A DNA stretch of 64,000 nucleotides from Megaleporinus macrocephalus (taxonomy: Eukaryota > Chordata > Actinopteri > Characiformes > Anostomidae), in assembly GCA_021613375.1 (NCBI GenBank), contig CM038720.1:9404962-9468961 (forward strand), given 5' to 3'. The notes beneath the pieces are model-generated. The model searched no databases. It was given only the letters and a program-made list of their open reading frames with translations, and was not told the DNA's origin. Positions 1 through 11,276 of the stretch are shown one piece after another; the stretch's first letter is position 1; each line of letters starts with the position of its first letter. A program made the position numbers and the translations under genes.

Positions 1-130
1 GTGTGTGTGTGTGTTTGACAGCGGTGCAGCTGGGGAGTAAGAAGTGAGCACTGGCCTCGGGTCTCAGGTGCTGTGGAGTGCTCCCTCTGTATGTGGTGAA
101 GGTGCCCTGAGTGAAGGAAAAGGACGTTTT

Positions 131-181
<51 letters not shown>
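1..181. repeat. (GT)n at the window edge and (CA)n microsatellite
   Basis: Positions 1-14 are a GT dinucleotide run cut by the window edge. Positions 132-181 are an uninterrupted CA run of about 25 units. The sequence between them is unremarkable, and the short open frame that reads His-Thr repeats through the CA run is an artefact of the microsatellite. Confidence 0.95.
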
Positions 182-182
<1 letters not shown>

Positions 183-1459
183 CCATGCACACAAACTTAC
201 TGAAACTACACACGCAAGCCCCCACAGAGGCAGCAGAGTGGGAGAGGTGACATCACCAGAGCACGGGGCAGCGTGTGCGTGAACAGATGGCGTGTGGACG
301 GCAGGGCCTTTCACCTTGATTACTGTAAGAGGAGAGAGATGGTCCTGGAGAAGCCCCCCTCCCACCCAACATCCCTTGACCCTCAAAGCACAGCTGTGTG
401 AAGTTTACCCTAGAAGGGAAGGTGGGTGCGTAGAGGTGGTCTAATGCAGTTTTCTGGATGTGTGGCGAGAGTACAGAGGGGCACAGGTGGGTGTTTGAAT
501 GGGTCAGGGCAGTAGAGGTGGGTGCATGGTTAAAGGCAGATGTGGTTTTTGGGGTATGTGGTTGTGGGTTAGTGGTGGGAGGCTTTTCAGCTATGTGGGG
601 CTCTTAAGAGGACACATAAGGAAGGGTATAGATGGCTTTGTTGTTGAATCAGGGTGTCCGGGGGACTATTTAAGGAGGCCGAGGGGTCTTCAAATGGTGA
701 TATAAAAGCAAATTACGGCCGTCTTTGGTGCGTGACCCCGCACGGACGCTGTCAGTGGACTAGCTTTAAAAGTAGCGTAGTGTACCCAAATGTTTAACCT
801 GACCGAGAGCCATTTCAGCCGGGCTTAAATACAAATTAGCTGACGAAAAATAAACGCTTCAGTGAGACGGACCCCCTCTCCTCGACCGCTGCCATTACTC
901 AGCCTATTAGGAACGGCTTGCTGCTCCTGACACGAGGAGCCCATATTCCTAATGGTATCCACCACAGAAAGCTGACTGGCTCTTCATACATGACTTAATA
1001 TGACATATAATTAAGTGCTTTTTTCTTTTTCTTTTTTTTCTTCTCCCCCTTCGCTTTCCTTCGCTCCGAGCCTGCTCCTTCCTGTTCTAACACGCGAGCC
1101 AGGCCTGGGGGTGGTCTGTGGAGAAAAAGACACGCAAGGTCACGCCGGTAGCATGGGAAAAAGACGGAACTCTCCAGAGGACGTGGGGAAAAGCGGCCTG
1201 GGCCTGCTCGCTTATTGACTCGTTGGGAGAGGAGCTTGATTCCGCCTGACAGGGCTCCCACGTATCACTGTCATGTTGGAGGCTAAAGTTTGTTATCTGC
1301 TTTAATTAAATAGATTCGGCGCCTCTGACAAGCGCGGGTGAGGTGGAAGGAAAGGGGCGCGGCGCATCCATCAATATTTATCTGATAGAGGCGCTTTAGC
1401 CCGGATCGTCAGAGAAAGAGAGAGAGAGAGAGATGCATTGCATTGTTCTGTTTGTATCA

Positions 1460-1460
<1 letters not shown>
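182..1460. other. Unique intronic sequence, possible regulatory island
   Basis: No exon or transposon is recognised. From about 690 to 1000 and from 1280 to 1400 the DNA is non-repetitive, with homeodomain-like TAATTA/ATTAAAT cores mixed with CpG-containing stretches, which resembles conserved non-coding DNA in vertebrate introns. A pyrimidine run lies at 1019-1060 and a short GA run at 1411-1432. Regulatory function is inferred from composition only. Confidence 0.4.
906..953. other. Nested inverted repeat able to form a hairpin
   Basis: ATTAGGAA at 906-913 is repeated in inverse as TTCCTAAT at 946-953. Inside these arms GCTCCT (923-928) faces AGGAGC (935-940) across a six-base loop. The two stems enclose an asymmetric internal loop of 9 and 5 bases. 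The arms are seen directly; a role as structured RNA or paired factor site is conjecture. Confidence 0.5.
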
Positions 1461-1463
<3 letters not shown>

Positions 1464-1550
<87 letters not shown>

Positions 1551-1709
1551 ATACTGGGTTGCTTGTATTGTGATACGCATTGTAATGTGATGCTTGTGTC
1601 ATAATATGTATCGTATACATATATTATATTATTACATTATAATACTATTATAGTATTTATTATATTATATATATTATTATTATATTATAAATTATTATGG
1701 TACGTATTA

Positions 1710-1787
<78 letters not shown>

Positions 1788-1869
1788 CTGTGATGCGCAT
1801 TGTGATGTGATGCTTGTGTCATAATATGTATCGTATACATTATTTTATTATTATATTATACATAATTAT

Positions 1870-1950
<81 letters not shown>

Positions 1951-2140
1951 CTGTGAGGCTTGAATCATATTGCATGATGCTTGTATTGTGATACGCATTG
2001 TAATGTGATGCTTGTGTCATAATATGTATCTTATACATACATTATATAATTATATTATAATAATAATATATTATTTATTATATTATTATATTATATATAC
2101 ATTATTATTATATTATAAATTATTATGGTACGTATCAAAT
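1464..2140. repeat. ~210-bp tandem repeat, each unit carrying a (TA)n tract
   Basis: Three similar units contain the same motif (GTGATGCTTGTGTCATAATA near 1587, 1805 and 2004). The long (TA)n tracts lie at 1464-1547, 1714-1785 and 1872-1948. Unit spacing is about 200-218 bp, so the dinucleotide tracts were probably copied with the unit and expanded separately. Confidence 0.8.
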
Positions 2141-2890
2141 CAGGACTCATCACGATAAGTCTTACATTTTGTTGCTTGTACTGTAACAACTGTATTATGA
2201 TATGCACGGCTCGGGTCGGGTCGTGATGCACATTGTATTGTCACTCCTGTATCGTATCCTGACCCTTGTATCATAATACACTTTGCATTGTGTTGCTGGT
2301 ATTGTGATACATCCGGTGACGCTCATATCGTTACACACATACTGTATTGCATCACTTATATTATCAATTTGATACTTTATATTTTATATCTTATATTGTC
2401 TTTCTATGTCCCTGAACGCTTTTAGCGTGAAACGCTTGAATCATGACTCATATTGCCTCCTGGTACTTTTATTGTGATGGGTATTATGATGCTGGCATTG
2501 TGATACATATTGTACAGAGACGCTCGTATCATTGCATCACTTGTTGTGTTGTGAAGTGCATCATGACATGGTAAAGGTTGGATTATGAGGCGTATCAAAT
2601 TGTATTGCAGGACATTATATATATATACTGTGATGCTTGTGTCATGTTCCATTGCTTTGCCTGTGTTGTCACACCCAATGTGATGCCTGTGTCGTGATAT
2701 ATATTCTATTGTTATGCTCATATCATGAGATGTATAGTGTTGAGAGAAATCATGTATCGTGAGGCTTCTAGTGTGAGGCATATCATACGGTGGCGGTCGG
2801 ATTACGATAAGTATATAGTGTGATATGTATATATGATATGTATATAGTGTGATATGTATATGTATAAGCACTGTGATGATACATTAGTAT
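2141..2890. repeat. Degenerate ~20-bp minisatellite
   Basis: Variants of 'TTGTATTGTGATAC' and 'GATGCTTGTATCATGA' recur throughout, continuing the motif of the preceding array without long TA tracts. A 149-codon minus-strand open frame (2422-2871) follows this repetition and is not considered a gene. The short ATATGTATA run at 2821-2865 ends the array. Confidence 0.65.
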
Positions 2891-3254
2891 TATAAGCTGA
2901 CTAGCAATGCTCAGGCCTAGTGAGAACGTGAGCAATGACTGTAAGAGCGAAAGAAAGAGTGAACAAGCCAGACGGGTGTAGAAAACCAGCAGTTGGTCAC
3001 ACGATCGGCGAAAAAGGGAGCCTTGGGCAGGGGCAGTGGCTTCTTCTGCTCCTAAACGCTGACCGCGGTGGGACTAAATCGGGGCTTCTCCACCCAGAGG
3101 GACTTGGCAGTACAATAGAGCCCATCACCCGATTTTAATTAGCCACTCGAAGAACCGACGAGCGTGCTCCCGGTTGTCCGAGCGTTCCTAATAACAGAAA
3201 AAGAACTTTCGAACGGTTCTCTCAGGCATGCGGCCAAACTCCTGCTTCTCTCCT

Positions 3255-3285
<31 letters not shown>

Positions 3286-4370
3286 GCCTCGCCCATCCTT
3301 TCTCTAATTAATCCGCTGCTCTGGATGCTGTAAGGTTTTGTTAGCACGCAGCCACCGTATGTGGTGAATAGGACAGCAAGAGATTGGGCCTTCAAACTGA
3401 TCGAGAGACACCGACTCAGAGAGGAAACTTGCCTCTCTCTCGCTCTCTCATTGTCTCGCATTCTCTCGTTTCTCCAAAACCCATCTGTTCCCGCAGACAA
3501 TGGCATGGCGTCGGCGAGAAACAGCACAATCCCCGCCTTTTATTTCCCGCATTCATGAGGCTTAATGAAACTGGAATGTTTTCAGGCTGCCGAGCTCGGC
3601 TCTCCTAATGAATGAGTGGTTCTAGATGTGACCCCCTCGCTCCTTTCCGGCAATATACCGCACAGTCAACCGCACGGCAATACAGTCCTTAACCGGAGTG
3701 CATGCGCTGCTTAACTACAGCACGGCTCGCGTCCTCCTTCCTTGAATTCATATTAAACTCGTTGATCATCGGTGCCTTTTAACCTAATAATCAAAGCACA
3801 AAGCTCCACGTAGTGAAGAGGAAGACGAAGAAGGAGAGAGAGAGAGAGAGAGAGGGAAAAAAAAGGAAACAAAACCGCTATTAAAAAGTTGCCTTGCTGG
3901 ATGCGTGTGCGCTCGGGAAGCTAAGCAAATTACAACCTGCAGAGTACACGGGGTTCAGCAGCGGAGCCGTCTTCAAAGGCCCCGTCCATTCTGCTCCAAC
4001 AATGGTCAGGAAAGCAGCTGCGTGTGTGTGTAAACGTTGTGTTTATGTGTGCGGTAGATGAACACACACCGTGATATTCCTGAATAGCTTCACCTCTAAT
4101 GAACCCCCGGCATCAAAGCGAAGAGCAGAGCGGGCGGCGGATCAACACGCAGAGTTACACAACTGCAGCAGAGTGGAGGACGGTAATGAAGGCTCCAAGG
4201 GCCAGTGGGTCAGCGGTAGAAGACACACCGAGCTATTTCTGTTAATCAAAAGGAGGGGCGGGGCTTCTCTTCCCCTGCCAACCCCACCTAACTTTACCGG
4301 AGAGGCCGAAATCACTCTTTACTTTAATACAAATTAAAATTTTAAAGCAATTTATATATAAATTATATAT
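2891..4370. other. Unique sequence with short CT and AG microsatellites
   Basis: This stretch is largely non-repetitive and of mixed composition. A (CT)n run lies at about 3254-3281 and an (AG)n run at 3833-3855. Segments near 3290-3420, 3530-3760 and 4080-4220 have the complex, CpG-containing texture of possible conserved intronic elements. No splice-flanked reading frame could be recognised. Confidence 0.4.
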
Positions 4371-4380
4371 ATTTGTGAAG

Positions 4381-4735
4381 ATGCTCTGCAATACACCTTA
4401 CTAGACAAGTCAAAGCACTGGGTAAAATAATGTTAGTTTTTAAATGTATATTTAAGGTATATACCCTGAAATTGTCATTCTGCATATGCAGGTAATAGAG
4501 CTCCCATAACTAGGTTATGCTGCCTGCAAGCCAGTCACTATAAATATATATAGTCTGAGACATATAAGATGCTCTGCAATACGCATTACTAGACAAGTCA
4601 AGGCACTCGGTGAGAAAATGTTAGTAAATACCCTGAAATTGTCATTCTACATATGTTAGTAATAGAGCTCCCATCACTAGATAATGCTGCCTGCTAGCAG
4701 TGGGAAAGAAAAGTAGTCTAGCCAGTCACTAGCAA
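4381..4735. repeat. Tandem duplication, 188-bp period
   Basis: The segment starting ATGCTCTGCAATAC at 4381 reappears at 4569 and the copies stay alignable through TACCCTGAAATTGTCATTCT and the AATAGAGCTCCCAT block, ending near 4545 and 4735. Small indels separate them. It is non-coding and matches no family I recognise. Confidence 0.85.
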
Positions 4736-4750
4736 CAGCTGAATAAGCTA

Positions 4751-4752
<2 letters not shown>

Positions 4753-4816
<64 letters not shown>
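4753..4816. repeat. (TA)n followed by (TG)n
   Basis: A TA run of about 25 units at 4753-4802 passes directly into a TG run at 4803-4816, which abuts the Tc1-like remnant. Confidence 0.95.
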
Positions 4817-5089
4817 AAAAACTTGTTGCATCATTGCCAAGAAGACTCATGGCTGTACTAGCTCAAAAGGGACTAAGCAAAGGGTCTGAATACTTATGAC
4901 CATGTGATATTTCTGTTTTTCTTTTTTAATAAATTTGCAAAAATTTCTACATTTCTGTTTTTTTCTGTCAAGATGGGGTGCCAAGTGTACATGAATGAAA
5001 AATAAAATTAACTTTTTTGATTTTAGCAAATGGCTGCAATGAAACAAAGAGTGAAAAATGTAAGGAGGTCGCAATACTTTCCGTACCCA

Positions 5090-5094
<5 letters not shown>
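4817..5094 (+). mobile_element. Tc1/mariner-like transposon, 3' remnant
   Basis: The segment resembles the 3' end of a fish Tc1-like transposon. It has a decayed end of the transposase frame (ATGGCTGTACTAGCTCAAAA near 4849), the characteristic 'GGTCTGAATACTTATGACC' block near 4879, an A/T-rich 3' untranslated stretch, and a terminal sequence 'AATACTTTCCGTACCCACTG' at 5072-5091 ending in TA. No 5' half with the DNA-binding domain or the rest of the DDE catalytic domain is present, so it is a dead, truncated copy. Family assignment rests on remembered similarity to salmonid-type Tc1 3' ends. The left break lies at the TA/TG microsatellite and the right end runs straight into another long TA tract. 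Confidence 0.8.

Positions 5095-5170
<76 letters not shown>
5093..5170. repeat. (TA)n microsatellite at the Tc1 end
   Basis: About 39 TA units begin exactly where the Tc1-like remnant ends in its TA target dinucleotide. Short Ile-Tyr reading frames across it are artefacts. Confidence 0.95.
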
Positions 5171-5174
<4 letters not shown>

Positions 5175-5358
5175 GAATATGCAGCAGTTCTATCTCTACT
5201 GTATTCTGAGCCAAGTTTATAAGCTTAGCACAAGATAATCACCATCACACTACAGTGACGGAAGATTCTGGAACCTCCAGAGATTTACATTTGAAGAGAT
5301 CTCTCCAGAACAACATCTGGAGATCGACACACACATACAGATACAGGGGGACACAGCG

Positions 5359-5690
5359 TGCGAGAGAGAGAGAGAGAGAGAGACAGAAATACATTATGAA
5401 AGAAAACGAAAGAATGAAAGAAAGAGAAAGAACACGGCACCACAGCACTTAAAGCAGCCGTGCCACTAAACATACAACAAACTGCATAATAAAAGAAAGA
5501 CAGGATGACAGAATGGGTGGGAAAGATAGATAGAAAGAAGGATACAGAATGAAAGACATAGCAAATGAATGAAAAAAAGGGAAAGGGAGCATAATGACAG
5601 AAAAAAGAAGTAAAAAAAGAAAGAATAGAAATGCAGAGAGAAAGGTGAAGCGACAGAAAGATGAATGGAGTTAGGGAAATGGAGGACAGA
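5359..5690. repeat. Purine-rich tract (GA)n and (GAAA)n-like
   Basis: A perfect GA run (5362-5382) is followed by about 300 bases of GAAAGA-type sequence with few pyrimidines on the plus strand. It is low complexity and non-coding. Confidence 0.85.
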
Positions 5691-6558
5691 CTTCCGCATA
5701 ATCACTCTCCTAAAAGGCGAAAGCGGGCGAATGTAAATCAGATCCAATGTACACGTAAATAAGGGCCGCTGTCATAATCAACACAAGTATATCAAGACAA
5801 ATGGGACTTATTTCCCCTGATTACGGCTCGCTGTGCGGCAGGGGCACGTCCACGAGGGGGTGGGGGTTGTTGGGGGTAGGTGGGCTTTCCTACTTGGAAG
5901 CCAGCCCTCCCCAAATTACAATACAGGACGAACCCAAAGGTTCTGACATCTTGCTTGCCTCTCGTTTTTGCCCAAAATAAGTTGTCCTGAGGTCATCATC
6001 GAATTCGAGCAGGCACTGTCACCCTGGCTCTGTGTGCTGCCGTCATAGTTAACATTGTAGTTCAAACAGAAAAACAAACAGAACATAATGTTTTTGTAAA
6101 ATCCCACAGGTAAACACAACATTACCTGCCTGCCTGACTAGCTCTGAGTTTGAGCTGTGTTACATTTTAAACATAGTCTTGTTACTTCTATTTCATTTCG
6201 GTTTGTTTTCATTCATGTACATTTACATTCCAGTAAAGATTATTGATAACATGACTTTGAAGTTTGACTTTTAACACCATTACAATACTTATAGTCAACT
6301 AGTCATCATATCTTCGGCTCCATGAATCACATGTTAATGTTCAGTAGTAACAGATATGCTTCTTTAATATATTTACATTGTACTAAACTACATTCATGTT
6401 TAATGGGCGTATATGTGGCTGAATCAGGAAGCCTAGCACATCCCAAATTTATCAACATTAACATTTTAATATAACACTATAGTCATTATGGCTTTTAGAA
6501 GAATGGGGTTTTTGGGGAGGTGGTCTAGTGCACTATAGACCCCCTGTGGTGCGGCCTA
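5691..6558. other. Unique sequence, no gene seen
   Basis: Mixed-composition DNA without recognisable exon, RNA gene or transposon end. A G-rich stretch (5857-5886) lies within it. Confidence 0.5.
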
Positions 6559-6745
6559 AGCTTTTATCCTTAATGGCATTTTTTTCCTTACATTACTTTT
6601 ACTTTTATAGTTCTGAAAGCAGTACTTTTACCCCGTTACTAGAGTAAAAAGTTTGAGTTGATACTTCACCTTCTATAGAAGTGTTTTTAAACTCTAGTAT
6701 CTATACTTCTACCTGAGTAATGAATGTGAATACGTTTAACACCTT
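6559..6745. repeat. Fish dispersed repeat fragment
   Basis: The text 'GCAGTACTTTTACC...AGAGTAAAAAGTTTGAG...ACTTCTACCTGAGTAATGAA' has the phrasing of a common interspersed fish repeat built on ACTTTTACT/GAGTAAAA motifs. I cannot assign a named family. Recognition is from memory and uncertain. Confidence 0.4.
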
Positions 6746-7892
6746 TGTATGTACTGCTGAGTCTCTCTTTGGTTAATCTATTGAAATCAGTTTATTTCAT
6801 TATTTAATGTTTCAAGTTTTCATTAAAAATCTTGTTTTTGACCTTAAATCATTATTTTAAAGCTGAAATCAGAATTTGTGATGATCAAAAATAAGTAAAA
6901 CGATGAATTCATGGAAGCTTAAATGATGAAATTAAGTTATTGCAAAGATATAGAAGATAAAATCTCAGTCAGGTAACAGATTGTACATCAAATGGTTAAT
7001 CAGCCTTTGCCCACCATCATATCCTGTCCAACTGGAGGTCTGCAAGTGTGTGTTTTATTAAAAAATATACTCGGTTAAGGAAGCTGCCATGAAATTGGTG
7101 AATGTCAACCTCACCATAGCAATTTCTCCGGAACATAATGTTTCCTAGCAGACCCCATCAACTCGTAACCCTTTCCTAAACTACGGTCCTGCCTGCTCCA
7201 CTGCTGCACTGTGCAAGTCCAGGATTTCACAGTAGGGACACCAGACACTTGTTGTCCAGAACAGAGAGTGCCGAGATAAAGACAGATTGTTGAGCTGCCA
7301 GGGATGAAATGAGAGCCAATAATTTTGTAAGCAGAAACTGAAAAGAAAAGAAAACATCAGGCGCTCGGATTCAGTTAATCAGGTTTACACTGACACCACC
7401 GAACACTGATTCAATCAGACCAATCAGAGCAGGAGACAGCGCAGTGTTTACAGAGGAGCACGCACACATACGTCCCTCACAGCCAGCGCTTCTGAGGTTA
7501 TGAAACCAAAACGTACTAAAGCGGTTCTGTGTCGATGCTATGACTCAAAGCACAAAACAAGAATTGAATCATTTGCATAAGGTATAAAAACACGTTTTCT
7601 CAATGGATCACTGTCTGGCAGCCCAAGTCAAACATCTTCACAGACCCTCGATTGAGCTAGCACTACTATATAGCATCAAATTCTCATAAAATTAATTAAT
7701 AGAATGCTGTACATTTGAAAAATCATCTGTCCATTCTGTCTGAGACATGGTTGTTGACTGGGTTTTCTGTCTGTTCTGTGATTTTTGGGGAACATTTGAA
7801 GGAAATGTGAGAAATATGAGCAGAAAGCTTCCATTGACTTTTTAAGCTTTTATTTTCTGGCAGGAATCTGACCTTAAATCTGACCTTAAATC
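6746..7892. other. Unique sequence, no gene seen
   Basis: A/T-rich DNA with no convincing reading frame, splice-bounded exon or inverted-repeat element. Confidence 0.5.
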
Positions 7893-8203
7893 TATCCATC
7901 TATCATTTATCTTCCACTTTATCATGCTAGTCGGGGTCACGGGAGGCCTGGAGCCAATCCCAGCGTCATCGGGCAAAGGCAGGGTACACCATGGACAGGT
8001 CGCCAGTCAATCGCATGGCCAACACACACTCACACCTAAGGGCAGTTTAGAGTGAGCGATCAACCTAACATGCATGTGTTTGCACTGTGGGAGAAAACCG
8101 GAGTACCCGGAGGAAACCCACTCAAGCATGAGGAGAACATGCCCACTCCACACAGAAAGGACCATCTTGCTGTGAGGCGACACCACCGAGCCGCCCACTT
8201 TAA
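7893..8203 (+). mobile_element. Non-LTR retrotransposon (LINE) 3'-end fragment
   Basis: The sequence opens with CTATCCATCTATC-like repeats and continues with a very common fish repeat: 'GGTCGCCAGTCAATCGCATG', 'CACACACTCACACCTAAGGG', 'CCGGAGTACCCGGAGGAAAC', 'GAGGAGAACATGCCCACTCC' and 'CACACAGAAAGGACC'. This resembles the 3' untranslated tail of a teleost L2/CR1-type LINE. No reverse transcriptase coding is present. Clade and orientation are from memory. Confidence 0.6.
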
Positions 8204-9046
8204 ATCATGACATAGAATTGTTTAAGCAAGGCATAATCTGTACATATATTTTAGTTCAAAATATTCCAAAATTAAATAAAATGATCAACAGAATATAAAG
8301 AAATACCAGTTTTGACGGTACATCAAAGACGTCCATGTATAATGTTACAGAGGTACCTACTGAAGTTAGCATGCTAACCAGCTAGCCCCTGCATGTTCCC
8401 TCTCGTAATACCAATTTGTACCTCAAGAGGTGATAGTGAGTCACTTTAGCGCCGAGTTGAATTAGTCCAACATAAGAGGATGAAGAAGTAGTGCTGCTGC
8501 CCCGAAAGCGTATTGTAACTTCTATCACATCGCCGATCAAGTTGAAGGTTCTACTCCTGGTTAGATCATTTAAGGATCATTTAAGGGCAGATAGGAAGAG
8601 TAAACATAACCAGGTCTAGTAGAAACCAGTCATAGTAGTATTCAGTAGCAAAGGGAAGAAGTGACATGCATTGGAGGAAAAGTTTACATTGGTGCTGATC
8701 TCCACCACTGGAGATGCTCTTGGCGAGTGATGGGATCAAGTTTGATGTTGAACTCCATTCTAGACTGGTAACTAGTGAGGAGGGAGGAGGAGGAACTGGG
8801 TGTTTCCAAGGGCGGACATCACAGCTGTCTGATGATATGCTGCCCCCTGACAGGTTGCATCACCTTACAGCTCCTTTAAATCTCAACGCAGAATATTAAT
8901 CACACGAGGACTTACAGTAAATAGCACTGTGTATTATTCATAATTTCATCACTTACAGTACTTCTCAAAACCTCAAACACTGAATAAAACTTGTGTTTCA
9001 GTCTATACATTGTAAATGATCAGTGAATAAAATCACAACAATTATT
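8204..9046. other. Unique sequence, no gene seen
   Basis: Non-repetitive, A/T-leaning sequence; nothing recognised. Confidence 0.5.
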
Positions 9047-9302
9047 AATATCGTCACTGTCCAATAAAAAACACTTCTTTTAAAAAACACGATTTTGAGT
9101 TTTCTACATCATTTGAACAGGCCAGTGGTTGTTTACATTGTGTGAAAATTTCATGATGAATGGACCAATAGAAGTGCTCCAAAATAGCTCGAAAAAAATT
9201 CTGGTTCCATTGACTTCTATTAAAAGTAAAGTATGTTTTTGGTCTCTCCGGTAAAGTTGCAATTTTGAAGATACTCCTTTTTCATTGGACGGCGACGATT
9301 TG
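9047..9302 (+). mobile_element. Family A inverted-repeat element (MITE-like), full length
   Basis: About 255 bp bounded by TATCGTCACTGTCCAATAAA on the left and TTTTCATTGGACGGCGACGA on the right, which are inverse complements of one another. The interior carries the family landmarks CATGATGAATGGACCAATAG, TTCTGGTTCCATTGACTTC and TCTCTCCGGTAAAGTTGC. No coding capacity. The family recurs about twelve times in this window. Confidence 0.85.
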
Positions 9303-10320
9303 ACATGTACTGAATGCTAGTGTACACGTTCTGTCATAAGAGGTCATTGTTTCTGATGTTTACTCTTCAGTCATATGCTGGATTAAGTCCGGCGTGCGCC
9401 AGTGGTGAATCCGGAGCTGGTGAGCTCACGCTTTTCTCTGACCTCTCCCCTCAAGAATTCCTGCCACCTCTGAAGTTGCTGTGGCAACGTTCCTGCTACG
9501 AGGGCTAATGACACACTTCCACTGCACTGTGCCAGGAGGTGTGTGTATACATGTGTGTGTGTGTGGGGGACGACAGCTGGCTAAGAGACTCTCTCTCTCT
9601 CTCCCTGTCTCCCCATGTGTCTCTCTCTCTCTACCTCACCACTAAATAAACTGGCAGCCCAAATTTTCCAAAATTTAAAAAGGTCTATTACGCTTGACAC
9701 CGTGTGCAAATTTCATGATGAACGGTTTAAAAGAAATGACCCACAATTACCTGGACAAAAACGTCCTTGACTTCCACTGAAGGTGAAGTACACTCCTGTT
9801 CCTGCTGTTGCTGGAAAGTTGCTACGTTAGAGAATAACTAGGTTTTGTTCCAAGAGCAGTGTGTGAGTATTTGTTTATATATTAGGAGTACTGATGAGTC
9901 TCAGTTTCAGTTCATTATCCTTACGTAGGCACATTAATTCTTTCACCAAACCTCATCCCAAAATTTACAAACCCAATCCCACAGGCACTGGGAACACCGA
10001 TGCCGGAGATTATCCATGTCTTAGTCTCGGAAACAGAACAGCCTAAAGGAGCAGAGCTGGTTCGGGTTTTGTCGTATAGCTGCCAGGCTTTCCAGAAATT
10101 TTGCTACTTCAGGAAAGTAAATGGCTGCGTGAATCGATTTCCGACAGCTGCATTGACTTTAAGCCGTTTTCATGTTGACGCAGTCGTGTCAGAGACTGGA
10201 ATGGATTTATCAATTCAAATATTTCTTTTCTTTACACCACAAAGACATATCACTGCTGTCGTAACAAAACCTTGCTACTCTATTTATTTTGACACCCGAT
10301 GTAGGAGTTCTGACAGCAGC
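9303..10320. other. Mixed sequence with CT run and a diverged family A piece
   Basis: CT/GT-rich DNA at 9540-9635 precedes a fragment at about 9690-9830 with CAAATTTCATGATGAACGG and TTGACTTCCACTGAAGGTGA, recognisable as a decayed family A interior. The 156-codon open frame beginning at 10000 has no recognisable domain and runs into a TA microsatellite; I do not call it a gene. Confidence 0.5.

Positions 10321-10326
<6 letters not shown>

Positions 10327-10379
<53 letters not shown>
10327..10379. repeat. (TA)n microsatellite
   Basis: About 26 uninterrupted TA units. Confidence 0.95.
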
Positions 10380-10380
<1 letters not shown>

Positions 10381-10684
10381 GAATCAATGTTAGTACTTGG
10401 TACTCTTGGCCCATCGGCCATCCGCCCCATGGAAGACAATCAGGTGAGACTGTCTTCAAAGACGGATTAAGGACAGTCTGGGCCCCTGGATAAACCCCCC
10501 CAACCAACGTTCCTCATGATCAAGGGCCTTCTAATGGTATGCCCTGCTCTTCTCTAGGGACCCCTGGTAGGGGCTCTCATAACCAGGGCTCTCTAAAATT
10601 ATGCCCCCCTCTTTCCTAGGACCCCTAATAGCCAGAGGTCGGTCAGAGCAGTGCCACAACACCTCGTCCATTTTCATAAGGCGC

Positions 10685-10770
10685 CCAAAAGCATGGCCAG
10701 GGCCCACAAAAGCATGGCTAGGGCCCACAAAAGCATGGCTAGGGCCCACAAAAGCATGGCTAGGGCCCCC
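10685..10770. repeat. 21-bp tandem repeat, four copies
   Basis: The unit AAAGCATGGCTAGGGCCCAC (one A shorter than the full 21-mer) is repeated four times with one C/T variant in the first copy. It lies in a GGGCCC-rich segment (10480-10830) with loosely related pieces such as 'AGGACCCCT'. The unit is a multiple of three, so open frames run through it in both directions. Confidence 0.9.
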
Positions 10771-10875
10771 AAGAGGCCCTGGGGTCAAAGTCCCTAAAAG
10801 TCAGAGGATCCTCAAGGCCCACTGTTCCGGTCAGTAAACCAGCCATGACTGTTTTTCACCAAAAAATTCCCCAGA

Positions 10876-11100
10876 CCTTTGTTACTGTCTAATAAAAAAA
10901 CATGTATCTCTATTTTTGTTGATTTTAAGTTCATTTGAATACCTAATGGTCATTTACAAATTTCCTGATGAACGGACCAATAGAAGTGCTCCAAAACAGC
11001 TTGGAAAAAATTATGGTTCCATTGACTTACATTAGAAGTAAAGTATGTTTTTGTTCTCTCCTGTAAAGTTGCAATTTTGGAGGCACTTGTTTTTCATTTT
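10876..11100 (+). mobile_element. Family A element, forward copy
   Basis: It contains the left motif ACTGTCTAATAAAAAAACAT, the interior ATGAACGGACCAATAGAAGT and TTCCATTGACTTACATTAG, and the right motif CACTTGTTTTTCATT. Its right terminus is replaced by the next, oppositely oriented copy. Confidence 0.8.
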
Positions 11101-11124
11101 CAAGATAGAAAATGTATTACAGTA

Positions 11125-11276
11125 GAAAACAAAAACATACTTTATTTTCAATGGAAGTCAATGGAACCAGATTTTTTTCCAAGCTATACTGGAGCATTTT
11201 TTATTGTCCATCCACACAATGTAAAAGACAACTGTTGTGTTAAAAAATGATGTAGAAAAATCAAAATCAACAAAAA
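11125..11276 (-). mobile_element. Family A element, inverted partial copy
   Basis: This is the inverse complement of the left two thirds of the family: AAACAAAAACATACTTTATT, GGAAGTCAATGGAACCAGA and AATGATGTAGAAAAATCAAA. It sits about 25 bp after the forward copy, making a long imperfect palindrome. Confidence 0.8.

Noticed and set aside
2422..2871. 149-codon minus-strand frame
   Set aside because: It follows a degenerate minisatellite and has no recognisable protein content.
10000..10470. 156-codon plus-strand frame
   Set aside because: No known domain, it runs into a TA microsatellite, and it overlaps no splice-like signals that I could support.
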